Below are positions 1 to 10,799 of a DNA stretch of 64,000 bases, piece after piece. Every line of letters begins with the position of its first letter. Position 1 is the first letter of the stretch. The DNA comes from Agroathelia rolfsii (lineage: Eukaryota; Basidiomycota; Agaricomycetes; Amylocorticiales; Amylocorticiaceae). The notes under the pieces are model-generated. The model did no database searches. It had not been told where the DNA came from and was given only the letters and a program-made list of their open reading frames with translations. Where the stretch lies: assembly GCA_018343915.1 (NCBI GenBank), contig JABRWF010000001.1:496001-560000 (forward strand), in the 5' to 3' direction. The translations under genes were made by a program, and so were the position numbers.

Positions 1-439
1 TGTGTTATTTATACTACTATTGAAGGGTCCGTGCGCAGCCTTAATGGTCTGTATGCAGAGGGGAATAGAAGCATAAATGTGGCAATACAGGGAAAGAGCT
101 TTTACCCTAACTCCACTAGGCATCCGTATGGAGATCCATTTCCGGATCGATACCAGTAATTGTTAGGAATTGCTCAGGGAAGGAAGGCTGTGTTCCTGGG
201 CTGTGCATGATGGTAAAATAGAAGTACGCGCAGCCCCGAGATTACTCCTGTGACATGCGGCTTGGAACACGTGAGGGCCAATCACATGACCACTGCACTG
301 CCCATAGTCCACACCCTATAGGGTAATTTTTATAATAAAACAGAAGAAAAAGAAAGAAAATGCAATAGTTAATTGAGTGTTAGTCCAAATAATACAAGAA
401 AATAGCCGAAAAATCGGCGAAAATTCCCTTCTCATGACA
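1..439 (-). repeat. LTR of family A, cut by window edge
   Basis: This matches the U3 half of LTR-A, from the TATA region near base 10 to the terminal CTCATGACA at 431-439. On the minus strand that terminus is the LTR start, TGTCATGAG. The bases after it are not the polypurine-tract side seen inside A elements, so 439 is an outer boundary. It is a solo LTR or the 5' LTR of an element lying off the left edge; the window does not decide which. Confidence 0.85.
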
Positions 440-548
440 ACCACCATGTTCTGTGCACACCACCATCAAGAGGCATTAAGCCGTGAGGATCATCCCAGCT
501 GCAAGAGATAAGCAACGGGATGATACCCGCGATGGATCACGCCTATAG
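440..548. other. Unassigned flank between two LTRs
   Basis: About 100 bp match none of the repeats in this window and contain no convincing coding frame. The last five bases (TATAG, 544-548) are the target-site duplication of the following solo LTR-B. The other half of this flank resumes at 10380. It may be host DNA or another decayed element. Confidence 0.5.
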
Positions 549-1047
549 TGTCAAGGCTTACGCGCTTGACTCTACCAAAAGACACAACCTGCTGTAAGGT
601 ACACAGGCGGGCTGTAAAGCCGGGTTTTACGTGTACGACTTGTTTGGTATTCTGATTCAGACACCCACGTGCTCCCGTTGCTACCTTTCGTAATAGTATA
701 CGCTAAGCTCTACTTTGCTAAGATCGTGGTCAGTACTCTAGCCAGAGGCTTCCTGTGTACTCTCTTTGCGTCAAATAAAGCTTATCGTATTTCTTACTGA
801 GGATAGGCGGCTTAGCCCTCCGTGGTCTACGTAATGTCTGCTAGGGCTTATTACTGCCTAGGCCTAAATGAATAGGGCTTTTATCACACGGGTGCCCTCT
901 GATGTATTAGGGACTTAAAGACTTATGAGCCTTCTTGTATCAAGGCCTTGGTACGCTTACTAAGATGCCCTAAAGGCCTTACACTTAATAAGGAAAGGTG
1001 AGAGAGAGAGAGAGGGGGTGTAGGCTAGGACTGATATATGTCAAGGG

Positions 1048-1505
1048 TGTCACGCGCCGCACATCCCAATCAACATCCGGAACGTTTTCCAACGCACACC
1101 ACAATATGCGCTCACTCAGGTTGCCCGGCGGTGACTCACGATGCACTGTCTCGCCGGAACCTCCGTGTTGCACGCATCTGTTGGAACTAAAACTGATCGC
1201 CAATCAACGAACTCCGGACACACCGCGTGGTCACACTGATGCCCGGCATCGATCAACAATTACAGCGCTTTGTGTCAAGGGTATACTCCTTGACTATATG
1301 ACGTTGGGCGTGGAGAGCCTACTTGTGCGCGTAATCAAACAATACACACCCCAACACTAAAATATCAAAGTACCTACGTAAGAGTGTTCCCACAGACGCG
1401 CAATCCCTGTGTCTATTGAGGGTACGCCGGGTACTTTCTTATCTCTTACGCAATCGGGCTCTTATTCACACGCACACGTTTGGGGGATTTACACCACCCA
1501 CAAGT

Positions 1506-1541
<36 letters not shown>

Positions 1542-2648
1542 CTAGGATGGAAGGCCTAGGCCTGAAGGTATACCCTGAAGGTGAAGATGTTATTTAGTAA
1601 TCAAACTTATGGAATACAAATCCTTTACTTGCCTGAAGGCGAAGAGGTCGAAGCTGAGCTCTTCAGGACAAGTTACATGCTCTATTTATACTACTATTGA
1701 AGGGTCCGTGCACAGCTTGGATGGTCTGTGCGCAGAGGGAAATAGAAGTGTAAGGGTGGCAATGCAGGGGAAGAACTTTTGACCTAACTCCACCGGGCAT
1801 CCGTGTGGAGATCCGTTTCCGGACCAGTACCGGTAACTGTTAGGAATCGTTCAGGGAAGGAAGGCTGTGTTCCTAAGCCGTGCGCAATAGTGAAGATAAA
1901 GTTTGCACAGCTCCGAGATTACTCCTGTGACGTGCGGCTTGGAACACGTGAGGGCCAATCACATGACCGCTACACTGCCCACAGTCCACGCCCTTTAAAG
2001 GGTAATTTTCATAAGAAAAGGTAAAAGAAAATACGATAACTAATTAAATAATAGTCCAAATAATACAAGAAATAGACCGAAAAATTCGCAAAAATTCCAT
2101 CTCATGACACTTTGCCCCATGTGTTGTCGATCCATCCTCTTCTTATCACTTCCATATTTGTTTCATTGACAATATTACTTGTTTTCTTATTATTCTCACT
2201 TTCTGCACACTTCCACTGAGTAGTAGTATATATACACAAATACTTTGTACCTACGTACTCCAGTTCGGAAATTCAAACGTCTAGTGACTAAGAACACTTC
2301 CCCTCTCATCCCATTTAGTTGGAAGCAGTGACACAAGGGCCAAAGCCGTTCGTTTGGCCAAAGTCCAGACTAAAGCAACTCACCCCGTCATCCGCTAGCG
2401 CTTTCGCATCCGACACCCTCTTCTCCTCTCTTGATCATCGTCTCGTTGAGTCGCGTCAATCGACTTGGCCGTTTGCCGAAGCACCCGACCCTCTCGATTC
2501 GTTGCCCGTCCTTAGCCTCACGCGTCTGCATCACGCTGTTGCGTCCATAAGTGCCCTTTGCCGCGATCGTCTATCGCCGCATCGCCCGTCCGTGTTCTCG
2601 TTGCGCCAAACCTTCCGTCGGGGTCTCCGGCGAGTTTGGTTCGTGACA
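1048..2648 (+). repeat. Solo LTR of family D
   Basis: The insert begins TGTCACG and ends CGTGACA, a perfect 7-bp inverted terminus. AAGGG flanks it at 1043-1047 and 2649-2653. Removing the nested LTR-A leaves about 759 bp. It holds a TATA box (2227-2234) and, 35 nt after its first T, the box AGTTCGGAAAT (2262-2272). The same start (TGTCACGCGCC), box and spacing recur in LTR-G on the opposite strand, which sets the orientation. No coding copy of this family is seen here. Confidence 0.82.
1273..2109 (-). repeat. Solo LTR of family A inside LTR-D
   Basis: An 837-bp LTR-A runs from TGTCAAGGG to CTCATGACA. CTTTG flanks it at 1268-1272 and 2110-2114. It carries a long GA tract near 1507-1541 (CT-rich in the element sense), typical of U5 in this family. 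Confidence 0.93.
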
Positions 2649-3495
2649 AAGGGTATACTCCTTGACTATATGACATTGGGCGTAGAGAGCCTACTTGTGT
2701 GTGTAATCAAAACAATACACTCCCTAATACTAAATACGGAAGTACCTACAAGTAAGTGTTCCCATAGATATTACCACCCTTATCTTATTGAGGGGGCAAC
2801 CAGGTACTTTCTTATCTTACTTGTAATTGAAAGTCTTATGTTCACGCGCACACACACACACTTTAAGGGGATTTACACCACCTTCGAATATAGAGAGAGA
2901 GAATGGGGGGGGGGGCTAGGACGTGGGGCCTAGGCCTTTGAGTGAATACCCTGAAGGCGAAGAGTTGATTTAGTAATCTATTTAATGAAATACAAACTTT
3001 ATTACTTGCCTGAAGGTGAAGAGGTTGAAGCTGAGCTCTTCAGGACAAGTTACATGCACTATTTATACTACTATGGAAGGGTCCGTACGTAGCTTTGTTG
3101 GTCTGTGCGCAGAGGGAAATAGAAGCATAGGTGTGGCAATGCAGGGGAAGATCTTTTAGCCTAACTCCACCAGGCATCCGTGTGGAGGTCCATTTCCGGA
3201 CCGGTACTGGTAACCGTTAGGAATTGATCAGGGAAGGAAGTCTGTGTTCCTGGGCTGTGTGTGATGGTGAAAATAGAAGTAAGCGCAGCCCCAAGATTAC
3301 TCCTGTGATGTGTGGCTTGGAACATGTGAGGGCCAATCACATGACCACTGCACTGCCCACAGTCCACGCCCTAAAGGGTAATTTTTATAAGAGAAATAAA
3401 GGGAAAGAGAAGAAAATGCAATAACTAATTAAATAATGGTCCAAATAATACAAGAAAATAACCGAAAAATCGGCGAAAATTCCCTTCTCATGACA

Positions 3496-3508
3496 TTACC
3501 CCCTTCCT
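3496..3508 (-). other. Polypurine tract of A1
   Basis: On the minus strand the sequence AGGAAGGGGGTAA lies directly upstream of the 3' LTR. The same tract precedes the 3' LTRs of A2, B1, B3, B4 and C3. It is the expected plus-strand DNA primer, and it overlaps the pol stop codon by a few bases. Confidence 0.8.
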
Positions 3509-6500
3509 AAGGGGATTTCCTCCGGAACATCCCGAGTTCCCATGTTCCTCTAATCCTTTCCGTAGTTTCCGTGAAGTTTTCTATTGGTCTGAATGGTAAA
3601 TCCGCAAAGACTGCAGCCAATAGGTGTTTAGGTGCTTTGGGATTCTTCTTGTGGAAGTCTTTGATTAGACGGGGGGCATTGGTGATGTTGTCTTCTTTTT
3701 CCCACGAGTCTTCTCCCGGGTAACCTTTCCATTTGACCAAATATTCGAGCTTCTTAGTACGTGGGCTTAGTCGACTATCCTTAATGCATAAAACTTCATG
3801 TTCCTCTTCTCCTTTGATTTCGACAACTTCTGGGATAGGCGCGAGAGGTCTGGATTCTACCTAGACATGTGGCTTGATTAGGGAGACGTGGAAAACATCG
3901 TGGATGGTCCATCTTTTTGGAATAGCAAGTCGAACTGCTCGGTTTCCTATGAGCTCCGTGATTCTGTACGGACCAATCCATTTGGCTGAAAGTTTCTTTG
4001 ATGGTTGAGCTAGTTTGATGTTCTCGGTGCTTAGCCAAACCTTGTTGCCAACAGCGTACTTTGGAACTTCCGCCGCATGTTTATCAAAGAAATATTTCAT
4101 TCGGCTAGCTGCATGGTCTAGTGCTGCCTTAGCGTCCTCCTGAAGTTCTTTCACTTTCTCTGTCCATGATTGTGCCCCTTCTGTGCTTGGGATTCCCGCT
4201 GTTGTAAGATTCATCCTTGGGGAGAAGCCGTAGTTCATCTCAAATGGGGAAGTACCTGTCGCCGCCTGTTGCCGATTGTTGAGGGCGAATTCTGCAAGGG
4301 GGAGAAGACCTGCCCAATTGTCTTGTCAATGAGAGACATAATTTCATAGGTAGACTTCGACTTCTTGGTTAAGTCGTTTGGTTTGTCCATCAGACTGCGG
4401 GTGATAAGGGGTGGATAGGGAAGTTTTAATGTCTAAGTGCTTATGGATCTCTTGCATCACTTTCCCAGCAAATTGAGGTCCTCGGTCCGAAGTCCATTGG
4501 CGGGGTAAACCGTGTAACCAGAAAATATGTGTTAGGTACAGGTCTGCCATTTCCAATGCTGTGATGGCTTCTACGCAAGGTATTAGGTGACACATTTTTG
4601 TCAGCCTGTCTACTACTACTAGGATAGAGTCAAACCCCTGGGACTCTGGGAGCTTGACAATCATATCGGAAGTGACGTGTTCCCAAGGTTTCTCAGGCAT
4701 TGGTAGTGGTGCCAAGGGTCCTACCGGCATGGATCTGGACATTTTCGAAGCGAGGCAATTGGGACAGGAGGAAACGTAGTCATTAACTGCTTTTGTAAGT
4801 CCGGGCCACCAGTAATTTCTAGACACTAGTTCTAGAGTTTTGTGATGGCCTGGGTGACCGGCTGATAGGACGTCATGGTGTAGTCAGATGATGTCGTTGC
4901 GTAGGGCAGTATCACGAGGTACGTAAACCTTGCCAAGATGTAGGATTAGGCCATTTTCCTCATTCCATTCTTTGAGCCCTTTTTGCAGTTTAACCGGTCC
5001 GAGTTTCTTAACTAGTCCTAGTGCGTTTGCTATTTCAGCATCTTTGGCTTTGCTTCTGATTCTGTCCAGAATCCCTTTTTCTCCCTGGATTTCGACATGC
5101 CCCCTTCTTGCAGCATTGATTCGAAAGAGCTTGGGGTCTAGGACCACCTGGTCGAGGTTGTCTTCTTCATCAGAACATTGGAAGTCGGGGCGGCAAGAGA
5201 GTGGGTCTGCGCGTCCATTCTCCGATCCTTGGAGGTAAGAGATTGTGAATCGGAATTCTGATAAGAAAAGGGACCATCTCACTTGTTGCCGTGTGAGGTT
5301 TCTAGCCGTTTTCCAATATTCCAAGTTCTTATGATTGGTCTGGATTTCGAAGGGATGGGGAAGACCAATAAGGTAGTGACGCCAAGCATCTAGGGCGCGG
5401 ATGATTCCCAACATTTCTTTGTCCCATATGTTGTAATTCTGTTCGGCATCGTTCATAGCTTGTAAGAGGAAGGCGATGGAGCGCCAAGAATTGTCATCCT
5501 GTTTCTGAAGTAGGACTGCGCCAGTTGCAAAATTGGAAGCATCGGTCTCAAGGCAAGTTTCTGCTGTCTGAGAGTATGCCCCAAGTACCAGTGCAGAAGT
5601 GAATGCTTTCTTTAGACTATCGAATGCTTCTTGTTCTTCCTGCTCCTACTTCCATTCAGTCTTGCCGGTGAGTTTGTCCAATGGTTTACAGATTTGCGCA
5701 AAGTTCCGAATGAAACGTCGGTAATAGTTGGCAAGGCCGCGGAAACGTCGGACATCCGAAACCTTTTGGGGTGTTGGCCATTCCAGAACTGCCTTGACTT
5801 TTTCCGGGGTCATGCGAATTGAGCCAAAAGATACTAGAGCACCTAAGATGTCTACTTCGGGAACATCGTATTCAAATTTCTCGAGATTGGCGAATAGATC
5901 GTTATTTTTAAGAACCCCCAGTACTTCCAGAACTTGTGTGCAAAGTTCGGCTTCTATCTGTGCACCAATAATGATGTCGTCTATATAGTGAACTAGCCAC
6001 CCCAGTTGATTGAATTTGTAAAAGAGGTCGTCCATCATAGTTTGCATGGTTGCTGGTGCATTACATAGGCCGAAAGTCATGACCGTGGGTTCAAACAGGC
6101 CCTTGTTAGTAATGAAGGCTGCTTTGTACTCATCCCCTTCTCTGATTCGGATGTTATTGAAGCCCCATCTGAGATCAATTTTGCAAAAGGTCCGGAACTT
6201 AGTCATCTTATCCTGTAACTTGGATATAAGGGGAAGGGGATAGGCGTTTTCAATGGTTTCGGCATTAAGTTTTTGGTAATCCTGGACAGGTCTGAGAGAG
6301 CCATTCTTCTTTGGGACAAAGAACATTGGAGCGGCGATTGGGCTTTCTGACTTCCTGATGTAACCCTTCTCAAGGTTTTCTTGTAGGTAATCAACCAATG
6401 CCTCTTCTTCTTTGACCAAAAGCGGGTAGGCCTTGCTTCTTCGGAGCTGCGCACCGTCCTTAAGCTCGATCTTGTGATCCCAGGGTTTTCGGAGTGGCAT

Positions 6501-7046
6501 TCTCTGGGAGGCTTCTTTAGAGAATACCGATGTGAATTCTGATGCCCATTCTAGTAAAAGATTGGAAGCAATGGTTAAGTGATTAGGGTGCGTGACTTTC
6601 CCTGCTGACCAATCAATTACCGGGTTTTCCAACCGGAGCCAGTCAATTCCTAGGATGACATTTTCTGGGCCAATGTCTGTGACCAAAAAGGGAAGCTTCT
6701 TTCTTATTCCTCCAATACTTGTTTCGAGGAAAGCAATATCTTTTATTTCTCCCTGCATGTTTAAGGTGTTATCTATGTTGTGTACAGGAATAGGACGTGG
6801 TAATTCTTTTGTTTTTATGTTATTTTCTTTAATGAAACGTGAATGAATAAAGGAGGAAGAGGCACCAGAGTCTATCATAGCTAAGGTAACAAGAGAGGAG
6901 AAAAGTCCATGGAACATAAGAGGAATGTGTAGGTACTGTCCATGCGCACCGGAAATAGAAACTGAGTTGCAAGAGAGAAAAGAGGAAAATCTATTAGACA
7001 GATAGGGGTTGGCCAAAATGGCCCTTTCCGTCGACCCTTCTAAAAA
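3507..7046 (-). pseudogene. pol: A1 Pol polyprotein, nonsense-broken
   Basis: One frame of 3540 nt runs from the frameshift site to a stop beside the polypurine tract. In order it shows protease (DSGASSSF near residue 60), reverse transcriptase with YIDD near residue 354, RNase H, the integrase HHCC finger and DDE core, a GPY/F module (IGPY) and a C-terminal chromodomain ending RRKSP. In-frame stops lie at 5646-5648, 4884-4886, 4344-4346, 4326-4328 and 3861-3863. Compared with A2 they fit TGG, CGA or CAG/CAA mutated by C-to-T or G-to-A. There are no indels relative to A2. Pol would copy the RNA and integrate the cDNA; the chromodomain likely guides it to marked chromatin. Confidence 0.93.
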
Positions 7047-8509
7047 CCCACCTTGTCTTTGAAGGCGGCAAGTGCTATTGCTTGTTGCTCCACAAGTGCT
7101 TGGAGATCGGCCATCATCATTGTGGTAGAACCTTCATTGATGTCGTCGGCAGCGGCTGACATTCCTAGCTGGTCAGCAGATGGAGGAGGCAGTGGTGTGG
7201 CTGTTATCATTGCCTGAACCCTAGGTCTGGATCCTTGATACCTAGACACTCTTGGGTTCGTACAATTGGAAGCGAAATGCCCCCATTGCTGACAGTTATA
7301 GCATTGTACGGTGCTAAGATCCCTAGGTGGGTGACGGTTTCCTTGCGCTACAAGGTTTGGAGGGGCGGGAGGTGCTTGGGCCGCATTGATGGTAATTGGA
7401 TTTGTCGCTATTCCTTGTGTGTTCTAGAAGCGAGGCCGAGGCTTCCAACCGTCCGTCCAAACTCCTGCATCGCGTAACCCTTCTTCCGCATCTACAGCGG
7501 CTTCCATTAGATTTTCCAGGCTGCTTCGTCGTTCTTTAGGGTAGCCGCCAATTACGCCCTTAATTTTTGGGGAGAGAGCTTGCCAGTAGCGAACCCTCAA
7601 ATCTTTGTCTGACAGCTTAGTCTGATTGGCGAGGGTGGAGAAACTTGCCGTGAAATCCGCGATTGAAGAAGTTCCCTGCTTGAGGTCCTGTAACTTTTGT
7701 AGGGCAATCCTACCAAAGTCCCTTGCTCCGTATAGCGCTTTGAACTTTGCGTAGAGGTCCCTTTCAAAATTGAACCCCTTGGTGTCCATGGCATCATCAA
7801 ATTTTTGACTCCATGCTTTTAGTGCCCCTTCTAGAAGGCCTACAAAGTACCGTGCCTTCTTTTGGTCCGTGGAGTAAATTCCCGGGTTTAGCTTGATATG
7901 GTTTTTGAAGCCAAAGACGAAGGACTGGTACTTAGTCCAGTCTCCAGAAAATTTCTCAGGTGCCTGACCAATTTCTTTTGGACTAGAGGTCGAGGCGACG
8001 GTGGCAGGTGCGGGCTGTTCCCTTTCTAGCAGGTCAGCGAAGCGGGCTTGAGTCTCCTGCATCTGTTCCATGGAGGTCTGGATGCAGGCTTGATTTGCCT
8101 GGAGAAGGGCCAAGATTTGGCCGAGTTCCTGAGGTAATGACATTTCTTCTTCTGGGGGGGGGGACGGATCACGCTTCTTTTCTCTGCGACGTTCGTGGCG
8201 GCTTTTACTAGGAGAAGGATGTGGCACAACGGGGGATTCAGGATAGGATGCTTCTGTGGTGTAGCGTCTGTGGAATTCAGAGGGAGAAGGATACTCAGAT
8301 GGCGCTTCTTCTTGGCCTTCTGGAGTCTTAGGAGGTGAGGCTTGTATGGAGAGTGCTTCTTCTCCTGATTCTTCTTCTTCCTCGGAAAGGTGCGGAGCCG
8401 AGCTCGATGCGACTTCCTTGGTAACTTCGGGGGGGGATGCGGTGGGTTTAATGGCCCAGGGGACCGGTACTTCTTTGGGCTGGTAAGATATGCCCTTGCA
8501 TATGCTCAT
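7040..8509 (-). pseudogene. gag: A1 Gag, one nonsense codon
   Basis: The frame encodes 489 residues from an ATG at 8509. The N-terminal third is acidic and proline/serine rich. A capsid-like middle follows (LYGARDFGRIALQ region). Near the C-terminus is one zinc knuckle, CYNCQQWGHFASNC (CX2CX4HX4C), the nucleic-acid-binding signature of nucleocapsid. A TAG at 7424-7426 replaces the CAG present in A2, so translation would stop before the knuckle. The rest of the frame is open to the frameshift site. Gag would build the virus-like particle. Confidence 0.92.
7043..7049 (-). other. -1 ribosomal frameshift site, A1 gag-pol
   Basis: The minus-strand heptamer G GGT TTT lies in gag register, directly followed by the gag stop TAG (7040-7042). 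Pol continues in the -1 frame. The site fits the X XXY YYZ slippage rule and is identical in families B and C. Confidence 0.72.
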
Positions 8510-8979
8510 TCACAGAGCCTTTTTTTGTAAACGGTCTTCTTTGTCACCAGCGGTCGTGCCAGTTTCCAAATGCGGATGAGAGGATTTTTCTTCTTCAGCT
8601 GGGGCTAGAGCTTGGCCGTGACGTAGTCACACAAAAAAAATCACGCAAAGATTTCGTAAGGCAGGGGAGGGTAGTAAAAGTGCCTCTCATGCTTAGTGAC
8701 AATAAACTTTAACCCCCAATGAGGGCTCCTAGAATGCCAAGCTGTTTAAGCCTGTTGCACTTCGGATACAGCCAAGAAATCGTGTGGGGCGTACACACTA
8801 TTCTTGTCTAGACAGGGTTGTAAGTAGGCTTTGAAGGGCGCTACACAATTGCTTCCTGAAGTAGTTTGTCACTTACATGCTCAGAAATTTATACGTAATA
8901 TAGAAAGTCAGAAAATGTGCTCTTCGTGCAAGATCATCACTCTTGCCTTCTCAGACCGTGGAAGTCCGAGGGAACTGGT
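8510..8979 (-). other. Untranslated leader of A1
   Basis: This 470-bp stretch lies between the primer-binding site and the Gag start, with no open frame of note. It contains a short dyad at 8782-8798 (GTGTG and CACAC arms) whose counterpart in A2 is GCGTG and CACGC. Confidence 0.75.
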
Positions 8980-8990
8980 AGCTTCGACCT
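8980..8990 (-). promoter_or_regulatory. Self-complementary primer-binding site of A1
   Basis: On the minus strand the 5' LTR ends TTGACA, then TT, then AGGTCGAAGCT. This 11-mer is the exact reverse complement of AGCTTCGACCT at 9369-9379 in the 5' LTR, at the predicted RNA start. No TGG tRNA-type site follows the LTR. Confidence 0.82.
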
Positions 8991-9297
8991 AATGTCAAGG
9001 GTATACTCCTTGACTATACGACGTTGGGCGTAGAGAGCCTACTTGTGCATGTAATCAAAACAATACACTCCCTAACACTAAATACAGAAGTACCTACAAG
9101 TAAGTGTTCCCACAGATATTACCACCCTTATCTTATTGAGGGGGCAACCGGGTACTTTCTTATCTTACTTGTAATCAAAAGTCTTATGTTCACGCGCACA
9201 CACACACACTTTAAGGGGATTTACACCACCTTTGAATATAGAGAGAGAGAATGGGGGGGGAGCTAGGACGTGGGGCCTAGGCCTTTGAGTAAATACC

Positions 9298-9356
9298 CTG
9301 AAGGCGAAGAGCTGATTTAGTAATCTATTTAATGAAATACAAACTTTATTACTTGC
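9298..9356 (-). other. Candidate 59-nt intron in U5 of A1 5' LTR
   Basis: Read on the minus strand, TTCAG precedes GCAAGTAA (GC-type donor). A branch-like TTACTAAAT follows, and the segment ends CGCCTTCAG before G. The same 59-nt spacing between repeated GCCTTCAG copies occurs in family B with a GT donor. Splicing is inferred, not shown. Confidence 0.35.
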
Positions 9357-9368
9357 CTGAAGGCGAAG

Positions 9369-9414
9369 AGGTCGAAGCTGAGCTCTTCAGGACAAGTTAC
9401 ATGCACTATTTATA
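9369..9414 (-). promoter_or_regulatory. A1 core promoter: TATA and start box
   Basis: TATAAATA starts at 9414 on the minus strand. The box AGCTTCGACCT starts at 9379, 35 nt downstream. The same spacing occurs in families B, D and G, and 34 nt in C. The box is the predicted 5' end of the RNA and the self-primer. Confidence 0.72.
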
Positions 9415-10379
9415 CTACTATGGAAGGGTCTGTGCGCAGCTTTGTTGGTTTGTGCGCAGAGGGAAATAGAAGCATAGGTGTGGCAATGCAGGGGAAGATC
9501 TTTTAGCCTAACTCCACCGGGCATCCGTGTGGAGGTCCGTTTCCGGACCGGTACCGGTAACCGTTAGGAATTGATCAGGGAAGGAAGTCTGTGTTCCTGG
9601 GCTGTGCGTGATGGTGAAAATAGAAGTAAGCGCAGCCCCAAGATTACTCCTGTGATGTGCGGCTTGGAACATGTGAGGGCCAATCACATGACCACTGCAC
9701 TGCCCACAGTCCATGCCCTAAAGGGTAATTTTTATAAGAGAAATAAAGGGAAAGAGAAGAAAATGCAATAACTAATTAAATAATGGTCCAAATAATACAA
9801 GAAAATAACCGAAAAATCGGCGAAAATTCCCTTCTCATGACAATATAAGCCTGAAGGTGAAAGGATATATTAGTTTCTATATAGGTATACAAGATGGGTG
9901 GTGCCCTTACCTGAAGGCGAAAAGGTCGAAGCTAAGATTCAGGTAAGGATTTACAGGCTTGTATTTATACATAAAATAAAGGGCCCGTGCGCAGCCTTGA
10001 TGGTCTGTGCGTAGCGGGGTTCGTAAGCAGAAATGACTAGAATGCAGGGGCAGTGCTTTTGTGCCTAAGTCCGATGAGCAACCGATCGGAATGATGAGTC
10101 TAGTACTCCTTAGTAATTGCACAGTGATCGGAATGACCCTGGTTCCTGAGTCTAGACCTTTTGATGAAAAGGAATGATCTAGACTCCGCCTTCCTAATAT
10201 ACTCTTGTCACGAGCACTCCTGTCACGTGGGGCTAACACAGCCAGTTACATGCGCGTCAAGATGTTGCCTGCAAGGTATTTCGTCCATAACTAAATCAAA
10301 TAAAATCGTAAAAATACAGTAAAAATATGTATATGTCCATAAAAGAAATGCGAAAAATGTCTAACTCATAACATATAGG

Positions 10380-10799
10380 ACAAGCAAGGATACCAGCAGG
10401 GGGTGCCGCAACAACATGATGGTGATGGCTATTCCGTCATCATGTTATATTTACTCATCATCTGGCCTCGGGTATGCAAGCTTAATAGTGCGCATCCATC
10501 CAAACTTACTCAAGGGCTCTGCATGAGCATTGACATCATCCATAACACCCAGGACAACCAGGGGGTGTTGCCTGGCCCAGACCATCAATTGAAGGGACCG
10601 GGATGTACGTGCGGCCGCCGCAGCACAATGTTTCTTATTTCATTCTCAATACTTTTTTTTTCAAACTTCATATGTTTTCCTTTCTTAACCTTCACCTTTA
10701 TCATTACCTTTACCTCTACATCTACCTACATAACTTCATACATGTTTTCTTTCCTATTTAGAGATTTCATTGGGTTTAAGAGCAAGGATTGAGGGGGTG
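10380..10799. other. Unassigned sequence, possibly the 3' end of another element
   Basis: This stretch matches none of the named repeats. A 129-residue frame exists here but has no recognisable motif and reads as low-complexity T-rich translation. It ends in TTGAGGGGGTG, a polypurine-tract-like run, just before a TGTTAAAA start typical of an LTR. It could be the tail of a Copia-like element or host DNA. Confidence 0.35.

Larger units (their letters stand above)
1039..3495 (-). repeat. 3' LTR of A1, interrupted
   Basis: LTR-A sequence occupies 1039-1047 and 2654-3495. The first nine bases (TGTCAAGGG) are separated from the rest (TATACTCC onward) by an insertion with an AAGGG duplication. The inner end at 3495 abuts the polypurine tract of A1. 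Confidence 0.9.
1039..9842 (-). mobile_element. A1: complete Ty3/Gypsy chromovirus, family A, decayed
   Basis: The order on the minus strand is 5' LTR (8993-9842), primer-binding site, leader, gag, pol, polypurine tract and 3' LTR (1039-3495). The target-site duplication is ATATA (1034-1038, 9843-9847), and the target is LTR-B. The 3' LTR is enlarged by a nested LTR-D plus LTR-A. Both genes carry nonsense codons but no frame-breaking indels: pol is 3540 nt, exactly as in A2. This copy cannot make its own enzymes but could have been moved by others. Confidence 0.93.
8993..9842 (-). repeat. 5' LTR of A1
   Basis: This 850-bp LTR-A is flanked outside by ATATA and inside by the primer-binding site. 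It contains a TATA box (TATAAATA, minus strand, 9407-9414), the 11-nt start box, two copies of TTCGCCTTCAGG and a GA/CT-rich tail. Confidence 0.93.
549..10374 (-). repeat. Solo LTR of family B, split by element A1
   Basis: Two pieces, 549-1038 and 9848-10374, join into one LTR-B of about 1 kb. It starts TGTCAAGGC and ends ACTCATAACA on the plus strand. TATAG at 544-548 is repeated at 10375-10379. The gap between the pieces is element A1, flanked by ATATA (1034-1038 and 9843-9847). It belongs to the LTR-B subfamily with the GGGCTGTAAAGCC segment, shared with the copies at 16049 and 43046. Confidence 0.9.

Noticed and set aside
1507..1541. GA microsatellite as an independent feature
   Set aside because: It recurs at the same place in LTR-A and LTR-B copies and is part of U5.
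2319..2933. A 204-codon plus-strand frame
   Set aside because: It runs from LTR-D into LTR-A across an insertion junction, has no recognisable domain and is not kept in other copies.
8980..8992. A tRNA-type primer-binding site
   Set aside because: No TGG follows any 5' LTR; the self-complementary 11-mer explains the site better.
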